Positions 45,927 through 55,993 of a stretch of 64,000 nt of DNA are shown piece after piece (positions within the stretch are counted from its first letter, which is position 1; each line of letters opens with the position of its first letter). A program made the position numbers and the translations under genes. The stretch covers positions 1 to 64,000 of the forward strand of contig SWBL01000244.1 in NCBI GenBank assembly GCA_024195585.1, given 5' to 3'. The notes beneath the pieces were generated by a model. That model made no database searches, was not told the DNA's origin, and saw only the letters and a program-made list of their open reading frames with translations. The stretch comes from Aureobasidium sp. EXF-3400. Its lineage: Eukaryota > Ascomycota > Dothideomycetes > Dothideales > Saccotheciaceae.

Positions 45927-47003
45927 ATGGCTATCTCGCACGATCCTATCACCGCAGCGCCCACAGGCATCGACATTGAGGCATGGACAGTTGAACAGGC
46001 AGCCGAGGCGCTACAGGCAACGACCATCTCGACGCCGACCTCTCCTAGACCCCGCGCCAACGTCACAATCGAGATTCCGCTAGATGACAATGCTCTCGCT
46101 GCCGCAAATGATATGGCTACCGCCAAGCCACGATCAAAGCAAGAAGTCCATACCGTCTACAAGAGGCGAGAACCCGTCCGCCGCGATAGTCTAAAACGCC
46201 GCGAAGCCTTGCTCAAGGGTAAAGAGGGAAGCCGTCGCAGGCAGCGATGGGAGAACGATCGCCTGCTCAGCAACCCATACGCTCAACCCCCGTTACCCAG
46301 CGACTGGGAAGTCCGTCCTACATACCCCATTCATGACGTCCCATACTTCCTGGCACCGCTTTGGGATGCCGAGTACAAGGCCAAGGCACAGGCCAAGGTG
46401 AACACACGTCGTGCAAACAATGTTGGCGACACTCGCGCACATGGTTCCAAGGACGAGCAGGCCGCGGCAAGAGTCCCGCGTGAACTCCGCGAGAAACTTA
46501 AGAAGAGCCGAGGTGCAAAGAACATGCTCCAGGACCTCGAAGACGAGGTTAGAAGCTTCGTACAACAATGGTCCGCCAAGGAGCGCCAGCTAGCTGAGGA
46601 TGGGTTGGTTGATGCTGACAGTGAGGACGAGGAAATCGTCTTCGTTGGCCGTAATGGTGCAATGAGCGATGATCGCAAGCGTTCGAAGAGTGTCGTCAGT
46701 GATGACAGCAGTACGAGCATTAGCAGTGATGATTTAGCAAAGGAACGAATGATCCTTGAGAGTCTCGCTGATGATCGTAGCGCTGCATTTGGGTACGTAT
46801 ATGCTTTTGCTTTTAGTGATAGTGACCGCTCGCTGACAGTCATTAGACGCTGGCTTGTACATTCAATCGCGACATATTATGGCTTAGAGACGTGGTCAGT
46901 CACTAAGGGCAGCCCAGCTCGTCGCGAGGCCTACATAGGTCTTAAGCATAAGGTTGCACCAGCGTTCACTGAACTACCACGACCTCTTTATGTTCTTGTC
47001 TAG
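45927..47003 (+). CDS. R3H-associated N-terminal domain protein
   Basis: Exons 45927-46792 and 46847-47003 encode 340 aa. The conserved block RRDSLKRREALLKGKEGSRRRQRWENDRLLSNPYAQPPLPSDWEVRPTYPIHDVPYFLAPLWD-type sequence (about residues 88-150) is the R3H-associated N-terminal domain, followed by a coiled and acidic linker. The C-terminus AAFG|RWLVHSIATYYGLETWSVTKGSP reads as an R3H-like nucleic-acid-binding segment. The 54-nt intron (GTACGT...ATTAG) is a multiple of three and has no stop, so retention would insert 18 residues rather than break the frame; splicing gives the better R3H-like sequence. The role is probably RNA-associated, by domain only. The first ATG with conserved context is 45927. 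Confidence 0.8.
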   Translation: MAISHDPITAAPTGIDIEAWTVEQAAEALQATTISTPTSPRPRANVTIEIPLDDNALAAANDMATAKPRSKQEVHTVYKRREPVRRDSLKRREALLKGKEGSRRRQRWENDRLLSNPYAQPPLPSDWEVRPTYPIHDVPYFLAPLWDAEYKAKAQAKVNTRRANNVGDTRAHGSKDEQAAARVPRELREKLKKSRGAKNMLQDLEDEVRSFVQQWSAKERQLAEDGLVDADSEDEEIVFVGRNGAMSDDRKRSKSVVSDDSSTSISSDDLAKERMILESLADDRSAAFGYVYAFAFSDSDRSLTVIRRWLVHSIATYYGLETWSVTKGSPARREAYIGLKHKVAPAFTELPRPLYVLV

Positions 47004-47677
47004 ATTTTGATAGACTCCGTTTTCTGTTCGCTGTTCATATATCGACTACACCGGAATAGACGTCCGTTTGCGGTCTTTCGCCGCTAGAAGTGCTACTTGA
47101 AAGCCTGTTTCGGCTTTGTCACCCTCAACTGCTCATTCGCTCATGCTTCGTGGTGTGGCCAGTATCTTCGCATATATGCTATCATTCCTTCCTTCCTAAG
47201 GTGTTGCAGTTCACCGCCTTTACCCGATTGGTCATTCTAACCCTTTCATGCCTCGGACACTATCATTTTTCGTGTCCACTCATGCACGGTGCATGTTTAT
47301 ATTCTGTATTTTTGGATACGTTCTGCTGATTATATTGCGTTAAAACTAGCAATTTAGCACATACGGCCACAGTCAGCTGAAAACTGGGACTTGGTGGCAG
47401 GTTGCAGGTCAGGGAGCTAGGGTCGTATTAAGCAATATACCTTCGTACACGACAGCTAAAGAACAACTAAAACTCGAACATCTTTCAGGAAAGCAGGCTG
47501 AGACCTCGTAGTAACTTGGATTCATCTCTCCATTTCGATGGTGGCTTTCTTGCAGATCGCATGAATTTGTTGTCGTATCCGAGCTGGGCGTGGACTGTTG
47601 TCAAGCTTCTTTGGAATAGACTTCGGGCCTCGTCGCTGAACGCAACATCGACCAGAGGCTCCCACAATCGCATTGCT
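47004..47677. other. Intergenic, with out-of-frame NLR tail
   Basis: The right part (about 47485-47690) holds, on the minus strand in the +1 frame, an open continuation of the NLR TPR region. The rest is 3' flank of both convergent genes; nothing else seen. Confidence 0.6.
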
Positions 47678-50600
47678 TTAACCGTTTCGCCGTGGGTTGT
47701 ATACGCAGGCTAATGCATGTATGGTGAGTTGACGATCTTGGTCTTCCAATGGCAAGAGTCGGGCTTCGACATCGACCAGTTCTTGAAGCAGCTTGATGGC
47801 GTCTTCATGCCTTCCGAATTCATGATATAGCTCGCCTAGCAGCCTGACATAATCGCGTGTCTCTTCGTCATCTAGGGGTCCATCTTTTCTTCGGACAGAC
47901 AACCATTGCTCCAAGACTCTTGTTGCATTCTCAGTGTCTCCTGTGTCAGTGTACGCTGTTGCCAAACCCAGAATGTCACCCTTTCGCTTCACGTTGGCGG
48001 GCAAGTCCGATTCCAGCGATGCGATTTCTTCCCAGATCTCGATTGCTTTCTCGGATCTACCATAGTCCTGATAAGCACATGCGAGCACGTTCATGGTGTT
48101 GAGCCGCTCTCTGTGCTTGCGACCCAAGACACTGGCCCTAACGACGGCCAGCGGACCCAAGACAGCGATAGCTTTGTCGTATTCTTCTGCGTAGTTGTAA
48201 GCCAATCCAAGACAATGCTGCGCTGAATGAAGAAGATGGTCATCAGGCTCCAAACATCTACTCATAACCTTGATCAGACGTTTCAGCATTGGGATGGCTT
48301 CCATGTGTCGACCGTGGCGGACGTATACAGAAGCTACTAGTTTTTTTGCATCCAGAACGTCTGGATCATCTTTAGGCAAGTACGCTTCCCTGGCCCGGAT
48401 GACTTGCCAACCCAACTTTATAGCCTGGTCAGGATGCTCTTCAGCAAGGCATTCCGCCTCGCCCTGAAGCAGTAGTTTCATTCTGAAACACTCTGTAGAC
48501 TCATCAAGTTTACATCTTTTACCAAGTAGGTGCAGTATCTTTCGAGCCTCAGTACGGCTGCTGTTGATCAACAACTGAGACGCAAAGAAGTAGAGTACTC
48601 GACCCGTGTTCAAGGGTATCTCGCACGACGAACGTCTTTGAGGCCAATGATGATAACACTGTTGAATGTGAGGGTACAGATCTGTCATGTAGGCTTCCGG
48701 AAACATCGTGAGCCCGGTGGAGAACGCGAGGAGCGAAGCCGCTTTCTTCCATGACGAATCTCGTTCCGATGTGCTTAGACGTTCTCGAGCCCAGCTGTGT
48801 ACAAGAGGGTGTATCGAGATTGTGCCGGTTTCCTTATCTAGATTGATTAACGAGAGTTGAAAAAGGCGTGCTCTGCTCGTCAGGTAATCTTTCAATGAGT
48901 TCTGACCGATAACTGAAAAGACTTGCTGACAGTGCCAGAGACACACCTGATCAATCTCTCCTTCGATCCATTTGGAATGTGAGATTGATTTGAGGGTCCG
49001 GCTCTTTATAGACGAGCGACCCCTGGCGAATTTCTGGAGACCGGACTTCCATCTTGGGGTTTTGCGTTCAGTGCGATCATCTTGTTCATAATCTTGTTGC
49101 ATTTCATGTTCGCTTTTACAGCTTTTCAGGGCTCTGACGAAGATTTCTTCCTGTATGTCTTCATGATGAAAAAAGGATAGAACACCAAGTAATTCGAGCG
49201 CCAAACAGTCTTCGCGAGCGCTTGACCCTTCTAGTGCGGCTGCTGTCACTTCGAAAGTCGAATATACATCTCCATAACTCTGGTTGAATTTTTCATGCAT
49301 CATCCGCCTCGGTTGGCGCCTGAAGACATCTGGGTATTGCTCCAGAGTGCAGTAACCTTTGTTGATGTAAGAACCAGCAAGCACCAGAGCCAACACAAGC
49401 TGCTGGAGGAGAGTGACAACTTCCTCAGCATAGGATTTCTGTCTTGCCCAAGATACTGGCTTCAGACCACATGCTTTGAGTACAAGAGCAACCGCATCTT
49501 CGCGATCCAGGATATCCAAGTTTTGTGGTTTGCCCAGATGTTGGTACTTGACCAAACGTGTGGTGAAAATGATGCTACCTCTTTGAGATGGCGGAATGTA
49601 TTGGGTATAGTCGATCGTTTCGTCGTCGCAGTTGTCCAGGATGAGAAGCCAAGAACGACCGACATTTGCAAGCCAATGACGAACAGAGTTTATGTCAGTG
49701 TCCTTCAGTCCGCAGACATGCGCAATCCGTACGAAGCTCTGTTCGGCGGTTGTTTTTGTATTGGCGTCGACCCAGAACACGGCCCAGAACCTTGAAAAGT
49801 CAGCAAACCAAGATTTAATTGAATGATCACCCGCACGTACTTGTCCCTGTTCGCCTCTGCAAATCTTATAGCGACTTCGCTCTTGCCTGAACCACCCATG
49901 CCTTGGAGCACGGATATTTGGCGTGAAGGTTGGATTTCGACATTGGGATCTGGTAGTAACTGTTTATTCAACTTGCTCAGGACGGCCACACGGCCCGTGA
50001 ACAGTGAACTGGATCTACGAGGCATGATCCAATACTGATTGCCTATATTCAGTTGTGTCAGCAACGTTTGTGAACCAGTGCCTGAAAAAGAATGCAGGGA
50101 CTTGTGGTAAGGGTGGTTGATTTGGTCGGTGAATAGTTTGGGATTGCTGAGACCAGACGCTATGCTTGTTGGTACATAAGAGCTATTGACCGCGGGGAGC
50201 AAAGCAGAGATTGAGTCTTTCTACCTCACCATCACCTTGGGCAGGATACATGTTGGGAGGCATGTGTTACATGGAACCAACGGAGAACTAACCGATCGAA
50301 GGCAAGGCAGACACAGCTGTTGGAGTCACTACTGCCAGAACCTCTTTGGCATATGCAGCAGCCGTCGCTGCAGCATATCTGTGCCAGTCGTCATTCTTGT
50401 GCGTGTCTGCATAGTCCGATATTCCTCGGACCACCAAGCAGGGAAATGCGGCGTCTAGCCCAGCGGCCTCCATCTCAAAGCACAGTACACCATGTCTTGC
50501 ATGAATGTCCCGTGCCAATCGAGCGTCTTTGATAACCGCATCTCCCGAAGCGATGGGTCCGTAATGAACTGCAGGGTATGCAAAAGGCCGTCTAGATCGT

Positions 50601-51309
50601 CTGCACAATTGGTCTCTATCACAACCCCTGCACGATCTTCCAGTGTTTCTGTGTGTGTAGCTGGCTTCGAAGAGTCGATCGCGAGCTGTCAGTGTGTGTC
50701 AGAGCATGTTTAGCGGAACAACAGCGCCTCTCAGTGGTTCTACATACCTGGTCGTGGGGCAAAGCTAACAATCGCTTGTTTGTGAAGACTCGCGATATAG
50801 TCTCGATCTCCACACATGTGATTCCGTTGAATGATACCAACGGCAGTTCGGAGTGGCCTGGGAGCCTTGTCCATGACACCCCTTGGAACGAAGTCGGAGT
50901 CTTGTATATATTTCCCATGATCATATTGTATAACACCTGGACCATTGTCCTCGGCTACGCCGACCACAATGTCTCCAAGCCGAATATCGGTCTTAGAAGT
51001 CCACACACCACCTGCAATACCGACCATGAGGCCGAACTTGAGGTTGGGGAATGTGCGACGCATGTCCTTGGCCACAGTTGCAGCAGAGGCTTTTCCAGTC
51101 TCAGCTAGCGGTAGCTGAGCAATAGCGATGTTGTGGAACCCATCTCCAGTCTTCAAGTTGACACGGCCGTACGTGTAGATGTTGTCGTCGTGTTTTGGAA
51201 GCGGTATTGTCTCATGGTACACATGATCGAGCATCAATTGGGCGACTGATGCTTCCGTTGCCAGTGCACAAATCCAGCCGATCTGAATATCGTCCAAGGA
51301 AAGGACCAT
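47678..51309 (-). CDS. NLR-type protein: PNP-like nucleosidase domain, NB-ARC, TPRs
   Basis: Exons 51309-50748, 50685-50293, 50216-49841 and 49790-47678 join in consistent phase to 1147 aa. Residues 1-318 form a PNP/UDP phosphorylase-fold domain with intact motifs: [35 protein letters not shown] and [13 protein letters not shown]. The NB-ARC has Walker A GMGGSGKS (424-431), Walker B LLILD (492-496) and GSIIFTTR (515-522). The GLPLAL motif reads QQLVLAL (proline lost), and an MHD-position IHPLVHSW lies near 770. TPRs fill about 880-1145. Fungal NLRs with this layout are linked to non-self recognition; related PNP effectors in other immune systems cleave nucleotides such as ATP. A role here is inference. 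The last TPR helix is cut by a probable one-base deletion near 47695. Confidence 0.88.
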
Positions 51310-52751
51310 GGCGGGCTTAGGTCTTGCGATTCGTTACAGTGACTTAGCGTCTTGGTCTACCTATGTTACTCGGAGGCCAGTCTGTATCAGTCTCACCGAC
51401 CGGGTTCCAACTTACTTGTGAGCTGTTACGGACCGAGCACTGCTTCGAAAGATAGTAAGAAGGCAAGTCCTGTCATGCTCGTGGACCTCAACGACTGGAG
51501 ATAGCGCGTGACTCTTAGTGAACTGAAGAGCAGCGACAAGGCGCAGTCTATGCATGGGTGAGTACCGAGGTCCGAGAAGAGTGAGTATGACCATACCAAG
51601 GATGTGATATCGCTGTGCTCATGCGTGTCGCGATGAACAGGGGTAGGTATACAGCGTATCAAGCATCATCGCAGTCAATTCCAAATTGCCTGGCCACACT
51701 AATACGCGCTATCGAATGCCATACGCCTCTGAGAAAGGCAAGACGTATCGAAAATTGACGTAGTGTAGGCGCCAAGGCCAAAACAAGGCATCTCGAGATA
51801 CCCAGATTTAGAAGCTTAGGACGAAAGACGGTTGGGGAGCTGACAGACAAGCAGCCATGTCTGAGCCTCGACTCTTCAAGTAACTACCGTAAGCTAGATC
51901 CTTCTGATCCGCTGTCCAATACCGTGCGTTGATGGACTGACACGTCACACGCATGCCATGCATGGTTCTGAGATTAGAACGTGGACGACACATGAAGTCA
52001 ACCCGGCCAGCGGTTTGCATAAGGTGATGCATGCAGCAATGACAAAACCGGCGAATCGACGTTCTCGATGCTCGAAAGAATGCCTACGATGATATCAAGA
52101 GACAGATCCTCCGTTCATGCCGATGGGAATGATTGGATGGTGATACAGAAAGGCTGACAACCATCGACGTCGGAGGCCGGTCCCCGCCAAGAGGGAGCTT
52201 CTGACGGTCGGCTGCAGCTACTCGACGGCCCTTTCTTCGGAAAGAATTTGGGCAAAGGGCCGTCAAGTAGCTCCAGCCAACCGTCCTTCTCTTGACCTCG
52301 AGCTCTATCTGACGACTTGGTCGACTGCTTTCACTCTTGCATCCTAGCAATGATGGCTCTTGTTCTCGACTCAGTCTTCCGAGTGATGTTTTGATGTACA
52401 GGGTGTTCCAGCACTAGATGGTCAGCGCATTCACTATCTCATGCGCGTCGGTTGCTATGCCAGTCGGTGGTGTCATTCATCGCCGCGCATCTGTGTGGCT
52501 TCATGCAGCATGTTTCATGATTTCTCCCCGGCAGGTACCCTAATACTTTGATAGTAATAAAGAACTCATGTAATGAGCCACGAGCTGGAGAAGGCTGATT
52601 TGACGTGGTAACAGACGTATCAAGGGCTCTCGTAGGTTGTCAGACAATCGGGTATATTACCCCATCGCTGTCTCGCTCCTTATAAACATACACATCACCG
52701 ATCGATATCCTTCAGTCCATCACGAAAGTGCCAACCATAGCTTCCCTACAA
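51310..52751. other. Intergenic, NLR promoter side
   Basis: About 1.4 kb with short open frames only. No domain or clear repeat recognised; it separates the NLR from the cluster of duplicated fragments. Confidence 0.5.
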
Positions 52752-52998
52752 ATGTCTGTCTTGCTCAAGGTATCACTACTTCAGTATTCTTACTGACCGT
52801 CCCAACAATACCTCAATCTCCAAGCACCACTCAATACCGGGCAAGAACCTTCAAACCAGACCCGCCTACATGGCCAGCTTGAAAGGACAAGACGAGACTG
52901 CTCGCATGGGAGCAGCCAGAAAACCCAAACTCCACAGCAAGAATCTCCAAACTGGTCCTGCCTATCCCTTCGCTCGCTATCGTCCTCGCGAAATGTGA
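52752..52998 (+). CDS. Small NLQ-motif protein, copy 1
   Basis: A possible two-exon gene (52752-52769 and 52825-52998; 55-nt intron with a TACTGAC-like branch site) encodes 63 aa. It reads MSVLLK|HHSIPGKNLQTRPAYMASLKGQDETAR...HSKNLQTGPAY...RPREM. The block KNLQTxPAYMASLxxQxET also occurs at the end of the intact gene at 54745-55239, so this is a diverged copy or fragment of that family. It has two NLQT motifs but lacks a C-terminal cysteine box. The acceptor (CCAAG) is non-standard, which lowers confidence. Function unknown. Confidence 0.4.
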
Positions 52999-53263
52999 GA
53001 TGATGTATGCCTAGAGAGATCAGAGGGGTGCGTGGGTCTTGCTCAACGTGTGCATGTCAAGATGGATGATCTGTTAAATCTTATCTCCCATCCACTCGTA
53101 GTAGTTTGCGAGTAGGGCATGTACTCCGATTTGGTCGGATATGCTGTCGGGAGAACTCCCCACAGAGGCGAATATTGTGGACATTCTTTTCCCTACAAAG
53201 GGCCCGCTTCTATGATGTGATCCCGAAAGTTTCGCGCGAGGACGATTGCGAGCGAAGGGATAC

Positions 53264-53405
53264 GGCCAGTCTAAAAGAGCAGGAGACGATCCGTCAATAT
53301 AGAGAAAACAACACAAAAAGAAACGGCCATAGTAGCTACACTATCATGTAAGTGACAGATGCCTGTGCTCGAGCAATGAGTCGTCTTACCCAACTGGGGC
53401 GGAAT
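53264..53405 (+). pseudogene. Small NLQ-motif gene, copy 2 (3' end, CaaX cysteine lost)
   Basis: This matches the 3' end and downstream flank of the gene at 54745-55239. The frame ends ASLKEQETIRQYRENNTKRNG...SYTIM and a stop at 53349-53351, where the intact copy ends GCTVM: the CaaX cysteine codon TGC reads TAC. The flank after the stop is also nearly identical (TGCCTGTGCTCGAGCAATGA... up to CTGGGGCGG). The 5' part is not alignable by eye, so this is a truncated copy. Confidence 0.65.
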
Positions 53406-53794
53406 ATCTTGCCATTTGCGATTCGATCTCGTGGACTTGGCATCATGATAGCAGTCTCTCAGGCCGCCTTGACAGTCAATCGATACGTAAATCCTATTGC
53501 CCTCGAGCGCATCGGCTTCTACTGTGTCTTTTATCTCGGCATGCTCATTCTTGCTATAAGTAATCGCAAGCTCAAATTAAGGGACATGCTTAACTCAGCT
53601 AACAATGACAGATGATCATCATATACCTCATATTCCCGGAAACCAAAAATCTTTCAGAAGAAGAGCTTGTCTTGCTGTTTGAAGACAAGCAAGATGCGGT
53701 GCTTCAGGGACTCGAGGCGGAAGAGAATGAGATTGCAGATGCTCTGGATGGCGCAAACGAAAAGCCTGAGTTCTCAGTAGAAGTCGTCAAGTAG
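53390..53794 (+). pseudogene. C-terminal fragment of an MFS sugar transporter
   Basis: Reading frames give ILPFAIRSRGLGIMIAVSQAALTVNRYVNPIALERIGFY, then (53612 onward) YLIFPETKNLSEEELVLLFEDKQDAV. This is the last membrane spans and tail of a fungal sugar porter (LPFxIRxKGL, NPIALERIG, PETKNxxLEE). No N-terminal half exists nearby. It begins directly after the copy-2 repeat (…CTGGGGCGG), so it is a chimeric junction. I could not place one clean intron between the two pieces. Confidence 0.7.
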
Positions 53795-53854
53795 GGGCTG
53801 CATACCTTGTGATTGTTGCTTATGAATCTCGACATGACTGCCATGCTCGTATGT

Positions 53855-53970
53855 TCAAGTCAGACCCGACCAGGCAGATACAACAAATTCATACGATCTG
53901 CAAGCAAGCCATCGTCGAAATGGAGAGATGGTTCCAAATTACTACGAGGTCTCAGCCTGCCTTCCCACAA
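53855..53970 (+). pseudogene. Inverted partial copy of the NLR 3' tail
   Basis: About 90 bp here closely match the minus strand at 47510-47600 (AACAAATTCAT, CGATCTGCAAG, TCGAAATGGAGAGATG, ACTACGAGGTCTCAGCCTGC). In translation, NKFIRSASKPSSKWRDGSKLLRGLSLP corresponds to NKFMRSARKPPSKWRDESKLLRGLSLL in the NLR tail. Flanks diverge on both sides. It is a fragment, not a gene. Confidence 0.75.
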
Positions 53971-54744
53971 GAGAAGTTGGAGGATTCGGCTCATGCACAT
54001 CGGACAGGCTTCAAGGCTGAGGGATTGTCTGGTGATCAACCAAACCAAGCCTTGCTATTCTTAGCTATGCATAAGCAGAAGATCGACGGAAACGTGGACC
54101 TCCAGTCTAGACTGTATGCTTTCTTTCGACTTCAGTTCTTACCATTTCTATCTACTTTAACCTCTAAGCGCTCCTTCCTCTTTCTACGATTCCACGAGTA
54201 CCCTTCGGACTTGCCCATCTCGTTCACAAGACTATTCATCAGAAATTCACCAGAACAGTTCACCAGTTCTGCCCATCCGTTGAGGCATTTTCGACGATGC
54301 AGGAGAGCCAGAGCGGGGTAAAGGGCGGGTTGGTGGTGGCTGCGTTTCAGTGCATTGCTCTTTCCGGTTGTGGAGAGATACATGGCATCATCCAATACTT
54401 GTTTGGCCTTTTGCATGACACTCAGCCCAGAAGTTCATAAGCAGAAGTACAAGGCTCAGATTGTCCGGATGGCTGTTGGAGGATCCGTAAATATGGGTAG
54501 GTATATAACAAGTATACATTTTGCTCTATAAAGAGCTTTGCTCCGTTGGCTTTCTGTGATATCCTTTGACTTCAAAAGAATCCCAAGTTCTTAGAATCTT
54601 GCCTCTGTCAAGATTACAGCTACAAACCCAAGGTATGATCTATATCCATAAACATGTTACTGTTCCGAGTATATGCAACTGACCCTGAGCGAGCAAGACC
54701 GCTTGCTAGCCAAACATCCACATTCGCTCTCCATAATCTTCACC
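53971..54744. other. Intergenic, promoter side of the CaaX gene
   Basis: About 770 bp with no supported gene. An in-frame ATG at 54673 lies upstream of the chosen start of the next gene. Confidence 0.5.
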
Positions 54745-55239
54745 ATGCGAACGAGCAGAAACCTTCAGGACGGCGGACCAGGTCGACAAGGCCTAGGCAG
54801 TGGCTACAGACAGCCCCCACCCCCAGGCTACACCAGAAACCTTCAGGACGGCGGACCAGGCCGACAAGGCAATGGCCCTACTGCAGCCCAACGCGCCGAG
54901 CATATGCGCCGAATGCAAGAACAAGAGTACCAGCGCCAGATGAGAGCAGAGGCCGAAGCAATCCATCGACAGCAGATGAGAGAAGAGCGTGAATTCAGAG
55001 AACAGGTGCGAAGAGATGAAGAAATGAGACGCAGAGAACAAGCAATGTATCGTGGAGGGCAGCAGGGTCGAGGTGGGTATTCTGGTGGAGGAAGGGGAGG
55101 AGGTCCGGGGCCCAGATACAGAAGCAAGAATCTCCAAACTGGTCCTGCTTATATGGCCAGTCTGGAAGAGCAGGAGACGACCCGTCAATACAGAGAAAAC
55201 CAGAGGAGAAGAGGCGGCTCTGGCTGCACTGTCATGTGA
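54745..55239 (+). CDS. Small repeat protein with C-terminal CaaX box (NLQ-motif family, intact copy)
   Basis: A single-exon frame of 164 aa (188 if the in-frame ATG at 54673 is used). Two identical blocks RNLQDGGPGRQG (residues 5-16 and 31-42, DNA period 78 bp) are followed by a highly charged helix (about 50-105, REEREFREQVRRDEEMRRREQ), a Gly/Arg-rich linker, then SKNLQTGPAYMASLEEQETTRQYREN and the terminus GCTVM. CTVM fits a CaaX prenylation signal, with Met favouring farnesylation; the preceding Arg-rich segment would aid membrane binding. I do not recognise the family. It lies 3.4 kb from the NLR start, among degenerate copies of itself. The codon pattern and low-complexity build suggest a fast-evolving gene. 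Membrane targeting is inferred; function unknown. Confidence 0.65.
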   Translation: MRTSRNLQDGGPGRQGLGSGYRQPPPPGYTRNLQDGGPGRQGNGPTAAQRAEHMRRMQEQEYQRQMRAEAEAIHRQQMREEREFREQVRRDEEMRRREQAMYRGGQQGRGGYSGGGRGGGPGPRYRSKNLQTGPAYMASLEEQETTRQYRENQRRRGGSGCTVM

Positions 55240-55600
55240 GTGACAGTTGCCTGTGCTCGAGCAATGAGTCGTCTCACCCGACTGGGGCGGGACACCGATT
55301 CTGCTGCCTACCGCTTCTGCAAAGCCATCTACAAAGGCTTGGACAACTGCTGGTAGCCTAGTGATTATGAGCTTAATGCTATGATGATAGGTATTAATGG
55401 CATGTTTACTTCCTATAAGCAATTTTTTGCGGCCTACCCGAGCCTCCAAGATGGCTGTAAGCTCAAGGAAGATGCGATGAAGCCCGTGCTACTCTTGCAC
55501 GGTATCACGCACAGAATGACCTGGGGCGGACATTGTCGAGTCGCAGATGAGAGACAATCAAGCTAAGCTTGAACTTGAGCACTTTGCCAGAGCTGCTGAT
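55240..55600 (+). pseudogene. Unrecognised gene remnant after the CaaX gene
   Basis: The shared flank (AATGAGTCGTCT...CTGGGGCGG) is followed by an open stretch SAAYRFCKAIYKGLDNCW, a stop, and in the next frames NGMFTSYKQFFAAYPSLQDG and LLHGITHRMTWGGH. The composition looks like former coding sequence with a stop and a frame change, but I cannot name the family. Confidence 0.35.
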
Positions 55601-55993
55601 ACTAGTGTTCTCTCTTCACCAAGAAGACAGACCGCAAGCGCATGACTGTTTTCAATGCGATGGCATTGTTTACCCTCAAGACCGGTAGAAGTCGTCAAGT
55701 CGGGGTTGCAGACCTCGTGATCGTCACTCATGCATCTCAACATGACTGGCATGATCATAGGGTTGAGCCAGAACCAATAGCTGCCGTACACCAGTGTTAG
55801 CGAATTCTGGGCGCTGTGTGTTCTGTTTGTTATGCTTGATTTCATTTATACAAGGATCGGTGGATATGACAGTAGCAGAGAATCGGTAAAAGTACATCTC
55901 TGTTTTATTGAGCAGTTGTCTAAACTCATAGCTTCTGATACGAGCGATTGAGTCATATACGCCTAATTCTTCTAGTTCTCATTGAAGACTATA

